Part shown: positions 12,501 to 23,264 of the stretch, piece after piece
How positions within the stretch are numbered: position 1 is the first letter of the stretch
How the letters are laid out: every line of letters begins with the position of its first letter
Origin: Orbilia blumenaviensis
Taxonomy: Eukaryota; Ascomycota; Orbiliomycetes; Orbiliales; Orbiliaceae
Reading direction: 5' to 3'
Assembly: GCA_036872755.1 (NCBI GenBank)
Contig: JAVHNS010000011.1
Coordinates: 1,736,001-1,800,000, forward strand
DNA length: 64,000 nucleotides
The notes under the pieces: model-generated
Databases searched by the model: none
Told to the model about the DNA's origin: nothing
Seen by the model: the letters and a program-made list of their open reading frames with translations, nothing else
Made by a program: the position numbers and the translations under genes

Positions 12501-12518
12501 ATCCCACGTCTTAGGCAT
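9508..12518 (-). CDS. cellobiose dehydrogenase with cytochrome, GMC flavin and CBM1 modules
   Basis: Secreted flavocytochrome that oxidises cellobiose to the lactone and passes electrons to lytic polysaccharide monooxygenases or other acceptors. Six exons fit on the minus strand: 12467-12518, 12190-12397 split by an intron into 12249-12397 and 12063-12190, then 9800-11982, 9635-9739 and 9508-9521. This gives 876 residues with all phases closing. Order: signal peptide (about residues 1-20), b-type cytochrome domain with likely heme ligands Met87 (GGPMNG) and His150 (NTTHW), a Ser/Thr-rich linker, the GMC flavin domain with dinucleotide motif VVGAGAGG (about 273-278) and catalytic His in [13 protein letters not shown], Asn in [13 protein letters not shown], a second Thr-rich linker, and a C-terminal CBM1 reading [16 protein letters not shown] then [12 protein letters not shown]. 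The last exon encodes only SQCL and the stop. CBM1 marks a class IIA enzyme of a plant-wall degrader. Confidence 0.94.
12023..12051. repeat. A/T homopolymer inside a cellobiose dehydrogenase intron
   Basis: A run of about 26 A on the plus strand (a T tract in the transcript) next to a run of C. It lies entirely in the 80-nt third intron (11,983-12,062), close to its donor. Length may be unreliable in assembly. Confidence 0.85.
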
Positions 12519-13678
12519 TCTTCTGGTGGTCCCTGATATGTAAGAAGTTCTCCGCTCCAGTTAGGCTACGAAGCGTGGATAAGCAAGCCACGTAGATATA
12601 CGTTGTATATTCTATCCCTCGCTACGGTCGTCTGGGAGAGCTCTAGGCTGTGCATCGTGGATGGCATTGCATTTATACAATTGTGGACGCTGGGATCACC
12701 AATCGTCCCATGACTCTCGAGTGAGTTTTCATTTCGGAATCCCGGCTAGTGAACCTAGATATCCCACTTCAGAATCATCGCTCGAGTTCTGTCGACAGGC
12801 GCTTTTTAGCCGGCTCGAAAGCTTAGCATCCAGATACCCAAACCCCAGATTATCCTAGATTTCGTGGGATTGATTCTTTGGGTTGCAGGGGTGGCCGGTC
12901 ATCGTTCCAATCAATCGCAGTGCGTGGTTTTGTCATCCGATGAGCAGATTGCGGAAATAGGGAATTGATCCAGGTATAGGCACCTCAAATAACCTGGTCG
13001 AATAGCCCCTCTATATCCCCACAAAGGCTGTCTGTTTTTGCAAGGGTGTCCGCAAGAAATTTGAAAAGCAGGTTGGTATACTTGTAGTATCTGTGTGGTG
13101 TTTTCGTTTTAGAATAATGTGTTGCAGTGTTGTTGGCGGGCCGGTCTTCCACAATCTGGGCAGGGCGTCAAGATCGGAGGCCTGAGTCCGTGAGACTCGA
13201 TATAATAATACCCCTTACATATCCAATTGATATGGTAAGATTTTTGTTGTTGGTGGTGGTGGTTTCAAGATTGTGGAGCTAGTTTCACCCCTTGCGGCAC
13301 TCAACAGCCTGTTCCGAAATCCCGGGGAGCCCTTAGACAGCTGGTGGATGATTGTATTCATGCGGAGCGATGCTCCACGGTTTCCTCGCCGGCTCGTGCT
13401 CGCGTCGGTTCGCTAGTTTGTCAATGCCTACTGCTCGAAGGGCCAGAACTTGGAAGGAATGTTTCCTATAGGTGACAATCCGTCTACTTGGCCTTTCATT
13501 TATTCTACATGATATCATTTCCAGGGTATTATATACATTAGGTTATACTTCCCTTGACTTGCGCATGTGACATACCCTCGACGCGTAATGCATATATGCT
13601 GCAGCATCTACCTCCAGAGTTTCCTCCACAGCTTTCCAATAAATTACAAAGCAATTGCCAATTAGCCGTCCCTCCAGT
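12519..13678. other. intergenic region without a supported gene
   Basis: About 1.16 kb upstream of the cellobiose dehydrogenase start and downstream of the Ser/Pro-rich hypothetical gene, both on the minus strand. Its right part should be the 3' end of that gene and its left part the dehydrogenase promoter. Frames of 60-98 codons occur on both strands but show no family features. Confidence 0.55.
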
Positions 13679-15223
13679 TTATCTCTGCCAAGGCAGACTC
13701 CACCACTTCTTTCTGGCGGGCGTTTGTTCCTTCTCTGGTGTTGCTTGGGGACGCAGTACTTCGTGCCGATCCTCCTGGTCTCGTTGTAGGTTTTCATTTG
13801 AAATCGTCTCAACAATGGAAGTCGCCACCATTTTCAATGGTTGTCCCTGAACCTCGTCCTCTAAGCTCATCGAGATATCCTGAGCAGATTTCTTAGCGAC
13901 ATTTACTTGTTGCGACTTCTGGGTTTCGTTGGCTTTCGTTATTACGCGGTCGGACCTAGATTCAGAGGTTTCCTCCATATTCGTTTCTATAGGATTCTGT
14001 GCTGCCATTATTGGTGTTGCTTCTTCACCTGAATTCGCGGTGCATGGCGGTGTTTCGATGGTGCCTACCCTCCCGACGGACTCGCTACCTAAAGCGCGAG
14101 AAACAACTGCACTCTGGGTTTCGCTTCGTGTGGGTCCTTCGGTGGTTGATAGTGACTTCGCAGGTCCCTCGTTACTATTATTCGCAACAGCGGGCGCCGT
14201 AGGTCGATCCCGTCGAGATGATGGCTGGAAACTTGAGTCTTTGGGGTGACTGGTGCTTCGCAACCAACTCCCAGATGGCTTCGTGGTTAGGTTAGGACCA
14301 TATGCGTCGCCTACTTGTGATTGACGATGCCTTCGGAATGGTTGGAGCGTAGGGTCTAGCGGAAGCGGCGTTGGATTCGAGATTGTGCCGGATGATGACT
14401 TCGGGAGAGCAGGTTGTGCCGAGTCTTGTTTTCCAACATCTAGGTTATCCAGTTGGCGACCCCAGTTTGTAGAGTTTGTGCGAGAACGCAGTGCATCAGA
14501 TTCCGGCGGGGTCATCGTTCCAATATCAGAGGTAGGCCTGATGGAATCCCACGTTGGAATACCTGCCTGCTTCATCTCGAGCCTCCAACTCTTCCACCCT
14601 CCGCCTGTGCTACGGGTAAGGCTCGTTCGGTACTCGTTTGCATCTGGTGCTCGAGAAATATCAGACTTCGAGTTAAAACCAGTTGATATTCCCGGAGGGG
14701 TTTCCCGGCTAATTGAATGGGGCAGATGCGTATAAGTAAAGAGTTGATCGATTATCCTGGTTTCGTGATTATGTTCCCGTCTTGAAATTTCGACTGTGAA
14801 TTTATCAGAGAAAGGAAGGATAGGGTGTGTAGACCCTGTGCCGGAGCCCGACGAAGGTATCGGAGAGGGTTGAGCGGTTGGCATGGAAATGCTTATGGGT
14901 GATGCCTTAAAGGCGCTCCCGAGGGCCGCCTCGTCACGGAATAATACGACCGCATCTTCTTTCGCTTCAAGCGTGGATGCCTCATGCTGGAGGTAGACAA
15001 GCAATTAGCAATTCTCTGTTTTCGTGGTATAACCTTGGCAGCCAGGCTCTGCTTAAGCAACGACGATGCAGGAGGGGCTCCAATGACATACCCGAAGGCT
15101 CCGATAGAGGTCTATTTCACCAAATCTTCTCAGGGACCGATATATTTCCCGGCTCTCCCGAAGCGTACGGGGAGGGGGTGTGATTTTAAGGGCTGCATGG
15201 TGCAGGACCGCTCTTGAGGCCAT
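13679..15223 (-). CDS. hypothetical Ser/Pro/Thr-rich protein with conserved PPRTLRESR N-terminus
   Basis: Two exons, 15092-15223 and 13679-14986, give 479 residues. The intron has a GTATGT donor and CAG acceptor and joins YRSLR to HEASTLEAK in frame. The first ~75 residues look structured: ITPPPRTLRESREIYRSL, RRFGEIDLYRSLR, then EDAVVLFRDEAALGSAF. This resembles half of an RRM-like fold or a conserved fungal hypothetical family. The remaining 400 residues are low-complexity, rich in Ser, Thr, Pro and charged residues, probably disordered, and end in a basic-aromatic tail ARKKWWSLPWQR. I do not recognise a function. The start at 15,223 is chosen because the conserved block follows directly. 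The frame stays open further upstream (to 15,613) but reads like 5' UTR. A mitochondrial or RNA-linked role would only be a guess. Confidence 0.75.
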
Positions 15224-15596
15224 CAGATGTGGATGTACCCGGGATACCCGAGATTTCGGGATGAACTTCGACGATGGTCGATTACGATGGAATGAGCTCA
15301 GTTGTGGGATGGATTTTAGAGCTAATAATATAGTAGGGACAGGAATAGGAAGAGAAGAAAAAAATTTATGTCTACTTAGGTACTTCTTAACATATAAAAA
15401 AGAAACAATGAAGCGAGAAATATTAATCAAGAGCCGCCAACCACCAACCCTGACAAACACTGAACAGGTGCAAACACCACGGTACCACCACGGCCACCGC
15501 CACCACGATTCTATGCAAGTGGTAGGTAACCTGCCTGTACCTAGTAACTGGAGGAAGAAAAGAAAAGAATAGAAAAGAAACGTGAGGGAATGGATC
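15224..15596. other. spacer between two minus-strand genes
   Basis: A 373-bp segment upstream of the hypothetical gene and downstream of the WSC gene. It has purine-rich sequence on the plus strand (pyrimidine-rich in the sense of the downstream gene), as usual for fungal core promoters and 5' UTRs. No gene. Confidence 0.55.
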
Positions 15597-16504
15597 TCAG
15601 AGAACAGCGACAATTATGCATACGGTCGAAGCCAATATGGCGACCAGGTGGATGGAGACCAGGCCATCCCAGCCCCGAACGGCAGAGTTAGATGCAAGCT
15701 TGTAAACAGAAACCCTGAAGAAGACAAGCAAGAAACCGTTCGAAAATTCGACGGTGGGTTAGCAATACCATTCAGAGGCACGCAAAAGGCTGGAGGAAAA
15801 TATCATTGGCCATTACATACCTCAAAGCTCCCCCGCAGGCCTCTGAGTTATTCCCGGCGCATCCAAGATTGCACTGGGCGTCTTCCAACTTCTGGCTGAG
15901 TTCGCTTAGATATGGACCGCACCAGCATTCACTAGTGTATTCAAGCCCGGCATACTACACAAACAAACGCTTATTGTCAGAGAGTCGGGATCCTCGCATG
16001 GACGGAGGTGATAGCAGATCTGGGAACTCACGTTAAAACTTCCGCCTTTCTTGCACACATCCAGGCATTTATCAACGGTCATATCGGTGGACTTGGTGAC
16101 GTTCCCCCCGTAAATAGCGCGGTCGTTGGTTGTATCCAGTGTTTCATTGTAGCAACCAAGATAACCATAACCAGAGGAGCCTGGATGAACGGCCAACGTC
16201 GCTTGAGGCGAAGAGGGAGAGCCGGATCTTTCGAGATGTTAGTTAGGCCCCCACTATGCTCACTGCTTACTTACCAAGCATACACAAGAAATTACTTAGG
16301 TACTTAAGTAATTAAGTAGGTAGACAGGTAAGTAGGTAAGTGAACGGGTAGGCGGTTCCAAATCAAGCGCCTGGAGCCAAGTTGGATTGTTTACATAGAC
16401 TGTGCGACAACCGCGACCGGACACAAAAGCGCGACCAATAGCAGGAGGGGGGCAGTCGTCCAGGTCAGCGTCGCAGTTGCAGATGAAGTTAGAGGCCGTG
16501 TCAT
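15597..16504 (-). CDS. small WSC-domain cell-surface protein, probably GPI-anchored
   Basis: WSC domains are Cys-rich carbohydrate-binding modules of wall sensors and secreted proteins. Four exons fit: 16395-16504, 16032-16227, 15821-15954 and 15597-15714, giving 185 residues. Residues 1-35 form a signal peptide with core APLLLLVALLCPVAVVA. The WSC domain follows: GYGYLGCYNETLD, MTVDKCLDVCKKGGSFNYAG, LEYTSECWCGPYLS, CNLGCAGNNSEACGGALR, VSVYK. The C-terminus SAVRGWDGLVSIHLVAILA through a hydrophobic tail ends without a basic cytoplasmic tail, which suggests a GPI signal rather than a Slg1-type sensor. The first intron (16,228-16,394) crosses ACCTAGGTA-type repeats and uses a weak GTAAAC donor, so the signal-peptide exon is the least certain piece. 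The other joins rest on strong WSC continuity. Confidence 0.85.
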
Positions 16505-17534
16505 TGTATATGTGTGTATATGTATTATTTTTCTCTTATCTTGTTATGTCGATAGTTCAATCTGTGACTGGCAATTTTAAGTATTGATATTCAATCGAAT
16601 CCAAGCGCGAACTAATGCAAGTGGTATGTGTGCGCATACCAGGTCGGGAGTAGTATAAGTGCTTGGATACTTAAGTACCTATTAGGCAGTGCCCAACTAA
16701 GCAAGTAGACACCCAGGTGAATCAGTATTTGGATACGGGGAAGAAGTGGTGAGTGATCGGGCAGGGAAGAAGTGTGGACCTACCTTGAAGTTATTACGAG
16801 GCAGGCAGTCCTCTTCCTACCCTCAATTGGTTTGCTCGCCAAGCCCCCCCGTGTGTCTGTCTTATCTTTGATTAACTTCAGTTTTGTGACCTGATCGTGT
16901 CTGATAGTTCGTTATATCAGCCGCATCATCTCAATTTAAATTTTATGCTCTGGAGTAGTCTAGATAGGTAATTACCCGCCACGGCCCACAGCAACAACTA
17001 CCTAGGTACTTGCCTACTCGTAGGAGGTATGTACCTAGGTAGGTACCTAGCCACCTGGCAAGTTAGGTGGTTATAAGAACGCTTGGGTAACTACCAGGTA
17101 TGTACCTAGGTAATGCTACGAGACGAGGTTAGGTAGTTACCTACTTGCGTACCCAATTACTCAACCTACCCACCGCACCTGGGTAATAGGTAGGTATCTA
17201 GGTATAGGTAGGTACATACATACCTCCTAGCCCAACACCTAATATCAACACCATCGAGAACTTTCGAACGCCGTCAGTACTAGGTACCTAGGTACCTGCC
17301 CAGGTACCCAGTACGGGGCACTCAAGTCGCTTAGATAAGCACTTATTTGCTAACTTGCCGACTTACTCAAGCTAAGTATCTGGTATTCAGGTACATACCT
17401 AGTATTTAAGTACATACCTACATACCTACCTTCTGCCAGGTAGGTGCCTCCCTAGCTCAGTTAACAGGCACCCAGGAATCGAGTCAACATCAGAATCCAT
17501 CAGAATATACCCAATTCCCCAGAACATCAGCACT
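16505..17534. repeat. ACCTAGGTA-type palindromic repeat field
   Basis: The 1-kb spacer between the divergent WSC and F-box genes is dominated, mainly at 16,950-17,460, by overlapping variants of AGGTACCTAGGTAGGTACCTA with many CCTAGG and GGTACC palindromes. The units are imperfect and not in a fixed period. Similar short clusters recur in other spacers of this window but not in coding sequence. Both promoters must lie in or around this field. Confidence 0.8.
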
Positions 17535-19746
17535 ATGGTCATGCATTTCGAGCGTGAGCTCTCCCTACTGGAAAGGCTCCCTGATGAGCTTATCTCCAAT
17601 ATAATAACCTGTAAGTACCACGAGCACCTACCTATCTTCCGAATTCCGGGTAAGCGGCCTGCTATTCATACCATTCAATATCCACCAACCTCCGCGATTC
17701 GTAGGTGCCCAGCGCCTCCTGTTAACGTAATTAACCCCCATACTCGACTACAATTTAGTTCTCGATACATCTTCACTCATCTCTCTACACCGTGTCAGTT
17801 CCCGGATCCGTTCGGTCTCCCGCTTTGATGGATTGCTCTGGCGTGCCCGCTGTTTCCCAGGACAGTCTATCTTTCAGACCTACCTTCACCCATCGCACTC
17901 CTCCTCCTCCTCCTCCTCATCCTCCTCATCCTCATCCGCACCCCCTTCCCCGCCCCCGCCCCCGCCCCCGCCATCCCCCCCGACAGCCCTGGATACCCCG
18001 CTGATGCTAACTCGCTCAGAAAGAGTAACCATCCGAGCGCATTGGGCCGATTCAAGGGGTGGTGAGGAGAGGAAGGGTGATGAGAAGGAAAGGAGCATAG
18101 ATTGGTACAAGGAGTTCCAATACCGTAATGCAGCCCTATCCGACGATTCTTTTATCAAGTTCCATCCTCCAGACAATTTGGAAATCGTGGATATTGCCAT
18201 AGCTGGGGGTACCGGGGCCGGAATGGACCATCTCATAGCCGCGTCCGCGCTAGGAGACGGTAGTGTGTGCATTTTTTCCCTTTCAGACAGCAAAGTTGGC
18301 TCCATCCTTGGAAAGTCAAGGCCAGACTTACTGGCACGCAAGTCACCCGACTTGGCTTATGGAAGGTTGAGCGACACTCCAGTTACAGGAGTCCATTATG
18401 AACGAGGTCTTTTTGTGGATGCAGCCACAGCACATAATTCTAGAGCTTGGTTTGGTGCAGGCAGTGTTTTGACGGAGGTCGTACGTAGGCCCTGCGTGTT
18501 TTCTATGAAATGCGCAGCGACGACTTTTAAATCTATACCTATATCCATATATATATAGCTCCGTGACTAATATGATTCATGGTAGGACCTGACAACATTG
18601 CAGAGGATTCGGACTCACCGTTTTCCGTTCTCTGTCACTTGCCTATCGACCCCCATGCCAGTCCTGGCTGTAGGAACTACTCTAACGCTCCACCTTTTGG
18701 ACTCAAGGAGTGCTTCAGAATATGTCGCCGCCACCCCCGCTTCACCTACTTCCGATCCGTTCAAAGGCGAGAGGATTGAACCTGTCCCCACAAATACAAA
18801 CATATGTCAACCGCCATCTCGCTTGAACAACCACCTGATTACCCCGCCAGGTCTGGCTTCCGAAAATGAAGAACAAAATTCACGTGACTATCTCGTGCAC
18901 GCACCGCCCGCTGCGTTTCTCCAGCCATCCCCCCTTAGTATCCTGCATTCCCCAACAGATCAGGGCGGGGGCAATGAGCTTTATGTTGCTGGGAGATTCC
19001 CTAGTATCATGGCTTACGATAGGCGACAATGGCCCCGCCTTGCTGGCACGATACACTCTGGTGCTCGATTGAGCAATCTCGCCATCATGGCTACGAACCC
19101 AGTGTTGTCCGCGTCATCTAGGTATACCCTGGTAGCATGTGGCGAATACGCTGGTAGGGGGACGCTCGAGACATACCCATTACCCACCGTGGGCGCCGAC
19201 CCAGTTGATAGACGCTGGAATAAAAGTGGTATTCCGACAGAACAACGGGATCAAAGCTCATTGTCTGTGCAACAAATGTTTGCAAAAACTACATCTACAG
19301 CTACTAGGAACAGACAGTCTGCTTCACGAAGCAAAATCTTCTCAGTAGCAAGTCAGGGCATCAAGATCGTCACGGGCGATAGCGAAGGCCGTATTCGCTT
19401 CATGGAAAGAGATGGTATAAAACATATACGGGACTGGATTGGCCCTTGGGACCATGTTTATACTAGAGGGGGGTGCGTGAAAAAGATATTTCCGATTTTA
19501 CAGCCAAGAGCAGATCTTAAACCCTCGGCGGAAAACGGTGACCTCCTTCTACATGTCGGCGAAGAAGCTGGGGTGTTAACCTTTAATCCCTTTCTCCGGG
19601 ACCTGTCAAGCGGAAATATGGTTCCGACTTCGCAAGAGCGCTCTCTCATGCCCGAACAGGACGATGAAATATATATTCGAGCTATGCGAGACGCCTTAGA
19701 AACGCACAGTTCTGATATTAAATTTCTTCAGCGTCTAGGAATATGA
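17535..19746 (+). CDS. F-box protein with C-terminal beta-propeller-like region
   Basis: Putative substrate adaptor of an SCF ubiquitin ligase. The N-terminus LLERLPDELISNII is a typical F-box start. I model four exons: 17535-17610, a 22-nt exon 17705-17726, 17799-18480 and 18586-19746, giving 646 residues. The micro-exon brings the frame into SRIRSVSRFDGLLWRARCF, which completes an F-box. Direct joining of the flanking exons is out of frame. Then comes a compositional run of Ser followed by Pro (about plus 17,895-17,985, trinucleotide and hexanucleotide repeats). The rest has propeller-like elements such as HLIAASALGDGSVCIFSL, FDVAT-like strands, GIKIVTGDSEGRIRFM and NGDLLLHVGEEAGVLTF, but I cannot count clear WD repeats. 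The micro-exon is inferred from phase and F-box continuity, while the downstream joins are well supported. Confidence 0.78.
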
Positions 19747-20685
19747 TGGGAATGATATGGTTGGTTCTGCTTCGTTGAGGCTGGTTTACGAGACCGGTTA
19801 GGATCAAGCCTCTACTCTAAGGGTGGCAGTGGTTTAAGTGGCACGGGGCCATAGGTGAGCCCTTTCTCTGACATCAACCCAGATATTCCCATTGAAGTGT
19901 TGATTAAACTCATTAGCACTCTTTTTTTATATATATAAAATTTTTTTGGTCCGCCAGTCTATTCAGTCGGGCTTTCAGATTATTTATTGGTTGACATCTG
20001 ATCCCGATGACAGAATGCAGGACGTAGAGGGGTGTCTTGCTAATCCTGAATCATAATTACCCAGCGAGAACTTTCGAATGAAGTTGACGGCCCTCTATAC
20101 TTTGCAGAGGTTGTACTTAAGCAGTCTCTCATTGGGAGTTATTCAGATGTTTGATACTAAATTACTTCGGTAGACAGCCAGAGTGTTATACACAGTGCAC
20201 CTCCAGACCATATAAACACAATGTAATACAATATTCCCGTTCTTTTCCAACCAACGCCACCATTTTATCCACAAATGCAAACCAATTGTATACAAAATAG
20301 ATGTAACACAAGTTCAGAAGACAGGACAGGAAAAATGCACTGAACTGAAAACGGGAGGGCCATAGATGAGTATCAACGAAGTGAAGCGGTCCAAACCCTC
20401 GTTGGAAAAGAGTTCTAAAGATATAAAAAAGTCTTTTAATGGTTTTTTTTTTTTTTTTTTTATTCTTTTTTTTTTTTTTTTTTTTCTTTAAAAAAATCCT
20501 TCAAAGGCCAAGAAGCTTAGGGATTGATGGCAGAGAAAACGTTCCTGTCGCTCTCAAATCGCAGTGATGCAGAATATAGAATATAAAATAATAAAAGATA
20601 ATAAAAGATAATAAAAGATAAATAAGAAAGAAAAGGGGGGGGGGGGAGAAAAAGGAAAGAAAGAAGCCAAGACTTTGAGCGATCG
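19747..20685. other. convergent 3' spacer with T-rich homopolymers
   Basis: A 940-bp spacer between the F-box gene (+) and the dsRBD-like gene (-). It holds long T runs at 20,441-20,486 and a 10-bp AATAAAAGAT tandem at about 20,587-20,622, followed by a G run. No gene seen. Confidence 0.6.
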
Positions 20686-21048
20686 TCAGGTTTTCTGATT
20701 TGAGGGCAGTGACGAGAGACAGCCAAGTGCAACCTCAGCAGCATCTTCTTTTGCATTGGTAAGATAGTTCCCGTCATACCAAAATCGGGCACAAAAGGCT
20801 TCGGGTTTAGGAGGCAGGCCTAGAATAACAACTGTAGCACTCCATGCCGTCCTGCCCCCGCGGCGGTCACTAACAATGTTCCACTCAGGGCGCAGATTAT
20901 GATTTTTACAGTAAGCTGCCGCATTGCCAATTAGTCGGTATAATTCCTTGGACGCAAGAGAAATAAAACACTGCTCACCTTCAAGAGTCCGTTGCCAACG
21001 GTCAGATATTTCCACGTTCATGGGGGATTGTGGCCCGAGAGAAGCCAT
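20686..21048 (-). CDS. small double-stranded-RNA-binding-domain-like protein
   Basis: A single exon of 120 codons. The layout fits a fungal dsRBD-like fold: an N-terminal helix region (SKELYRLIGNAAAYCKNHNLRPEW), a strand with AWSATVVILG, then the diagnostic dsRBD ending ARFWYDGNYLTNAKEDAAEVALGCL, which resembles the conserved third strand and the final helix with KxxA-A spacing. There is no other domain. The start at 21,048 precedes a short non-conserved leader. No in-frame extension with family similarity is visible upstream, though a short 5' exon cannot be excluded. Substrate and role are unknown. Proteins of this kind are common single-copy hypotheticals in filamentous ascomycetes. Confidence 0.72.
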   Translation of the reverse strand: MASLGPQSPMNVEISDRWQRTLEGEQCFISLASKELYRLIGNAAAYCKNHNLRPEWNIVSDRRGGRTAWSATVVILGLPPKPEAFCARFWYDGNYLTNAKEDAAEVALGCLSSLPSNQKT

Positions 21049-23264
21049 ATGGCCTGACCAGTGTATGAGAAGAGGGGGGGAGGGGAGGGGGGGTCCTTGG
21101 GTTTTTCTGAGCGTGCTGAAGGCGAAGATCTAAACACCGTCTAACAAAACCGCTATCGTTTCGGCTTTCTATTTCATGGAAGCTGCTGGGTTCGTTTCAG
21201 GCACCAGTTATGAGACTCTGGTTTCGACCGAAGAAATGGGGCTTCTTTGGAGTTGTATGCTTGTAAAACGTCTGTCTCCCATCTTGACAGTATTCAAATG
21301 CATTCTCCCATGGCAGACACTACTTATATTGCTCGGTCTGGAAGGGTGAATTCGAATTAGGGGGTTGGATACGTGGACAGCGGTCAACGACTGTGCACGG
21401 GAAGAGACATAGGTTTTCTCGATATCATACATACCTACTCCAGCTACGCTATTTGTAGTGTCTGAGTTGGCGACTGACTTGCTCTTGCACGATGATATGC
21501 ATCCCGACGTCCTGTCCCGGAATGGGCAAGTTTCTTAGACTGATACAGGTGGAGGCCCATGATGTGGGACACCCAAGGCCAGTTAGGCCAGTACCGATAG
21601 CTAAAGCAATTCATGAATTCATAGGTTTGAGTTGTGTCTGGTATAGAGGCCTTAGCTTCGGCTTGAGATGGTAGCTGGCTTTCTGACGCCGGGACATAGA
21701 ATCATAAAACGAAATGAAATAGACCAAAATATAGTATATAATATTAATCTTTGATAGAACCTGTAAAAATACAAGGCCAAGATACAGATGGAACGCACGA
21801 GGCAAAAGTACTTTTTGACTTTCGCAGGAGTGGCGGCTGCCATGAAACTGGGTCGTAGGCACTAGATGTAAATTTAGTGGTGATAGTGGTGGTCCCGTAT
21901 CGCAAACTAGCCTCATCAATTGAAGCTTCATTGCATTGCAATTGATCTCATGCCAGATGGTTAAAGCCGGCTGGGTTTTTCCAGTCTCTCTTTAACTATT
22001 GCATATTTGAAGCTCTAAGTGCGGAAATGTAATCTGTATTCTTGGGTAGTATACTAGGGTAACAAAATCGCGGTTGTGTAAAGTCGTGGCACCCCGAGCC
22101 GGCAATGCATCTGCGCAATTTTCAAGCCACGTAGACTTCTATTATTCGAGTTGAAATGGAGGGCCTGGGCCAGATATCTTGGGGAAAGTCATCAAAGTTT
22201 TGCATTGGTTACTTAAGCCAGTATCGGATCGATTCTAACCCTTCTAGCTTCTACGGAAAGCACTGAAGTACCTAGGTACCTATATATCCAAATACCTTAC
22301 CACCAACACGCTCTACCAAACACTCGAGACCACGACCTGGCCATAGTTTGATGTCACACAGGCTTGTGGGAAAGAAAAAAAGAAAGAAAGAAGAAAAAAA
22401 AAAAGAGAGAGAGAGAGAGAAAGGGGGAGGGAGAGAAGGGAGGGCACCAACTGCCTGTCGCTCTTACTAACCTGTGACATTGGGGGACTGAGGATAACGG
22501 ACTGATTACTGTTTGCGGAGGGGCATGTACGACGAATCATAGCGCATAATGTCGAGCGGGTGTTTACAACGAGATGGCTCGCACTAGCCAGCAATGCAGA
22601 ACATACGTCCACCAATGACCCACATGCAGACCATGTTCCTTGCCTTGTCCTTCGGCGTGCTATATTGGCGGGAGTACCAATTGCGCAACGAGGCTATAAG
22701 AAATGAAAACAGCAGCATGCAGCAGCCGCCAGCACATCCTAACACTGGATAGCACGGTCAAGGAACGAGGCCAGGCAAAGGTGCGTCAATGCAATGCCAG
22801 CAAGCAACACCTGCAGACGCACTATCATACCACGTGCCCTATGCTTGTGGGCCCAGGTTTTCATCCTATCGGGTGAATTTTTAATTTTTTTATTTTTAAA
22901 TTTTTTTTCTCAGAAGGAAAGGGAAAAAAAGGTATGTGGGAGTGAGGGAGGGAGAGAGGGAGGGGGGGGGGGAAAGAGAGTGCGAAAAAAGAGAAAGAAA
23001 CGGAGATACAAAGAAATATATAAATAGGTAAACTAAGTGATAGAGCAAAATAGTACAAAACCCGAAGTCCATTCATTTAATCACTGCACGTGCAAGTTAG
23101 ACAAGGAACAAATAGAGTCGAGAACACAAATCCAGCCCTACAAAAATTGAAGTTCTTTCCAGGGTTTTCGCCCCAACTGTCATTTTGTAGGATGAAAATT
23201 CCTTCATTTATTTCAAGCACTTGAGGATTTTGTTATAGTGCTCCAGTACTTCAATTTACCTCTT
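21049..23264. other. 2.2-kb region without a supported gene
   Basis: This lies between the 5' end of the dsRBD-like gene and the 3' end of the HECT ligase gene. It contains simple repeats: an AG tract at about 22,380-22,440, a GGGA-rich tract at 22,935-22,975 and an ACCTAGGTA cluster at 22,266-22,290. Frames of 60-106 codons occur but are mutually overlapping and unlike any family I know. A short spliced gene or a non-coding RNA cannot be excluded. Confidence 0.5.

Noticed and set aside
13333..13815. Small minus-strand frames downstream of the Ser/Pro-rich gene
   Set aside because: They overlap the 3' end of the real gene in other frames and show no features.
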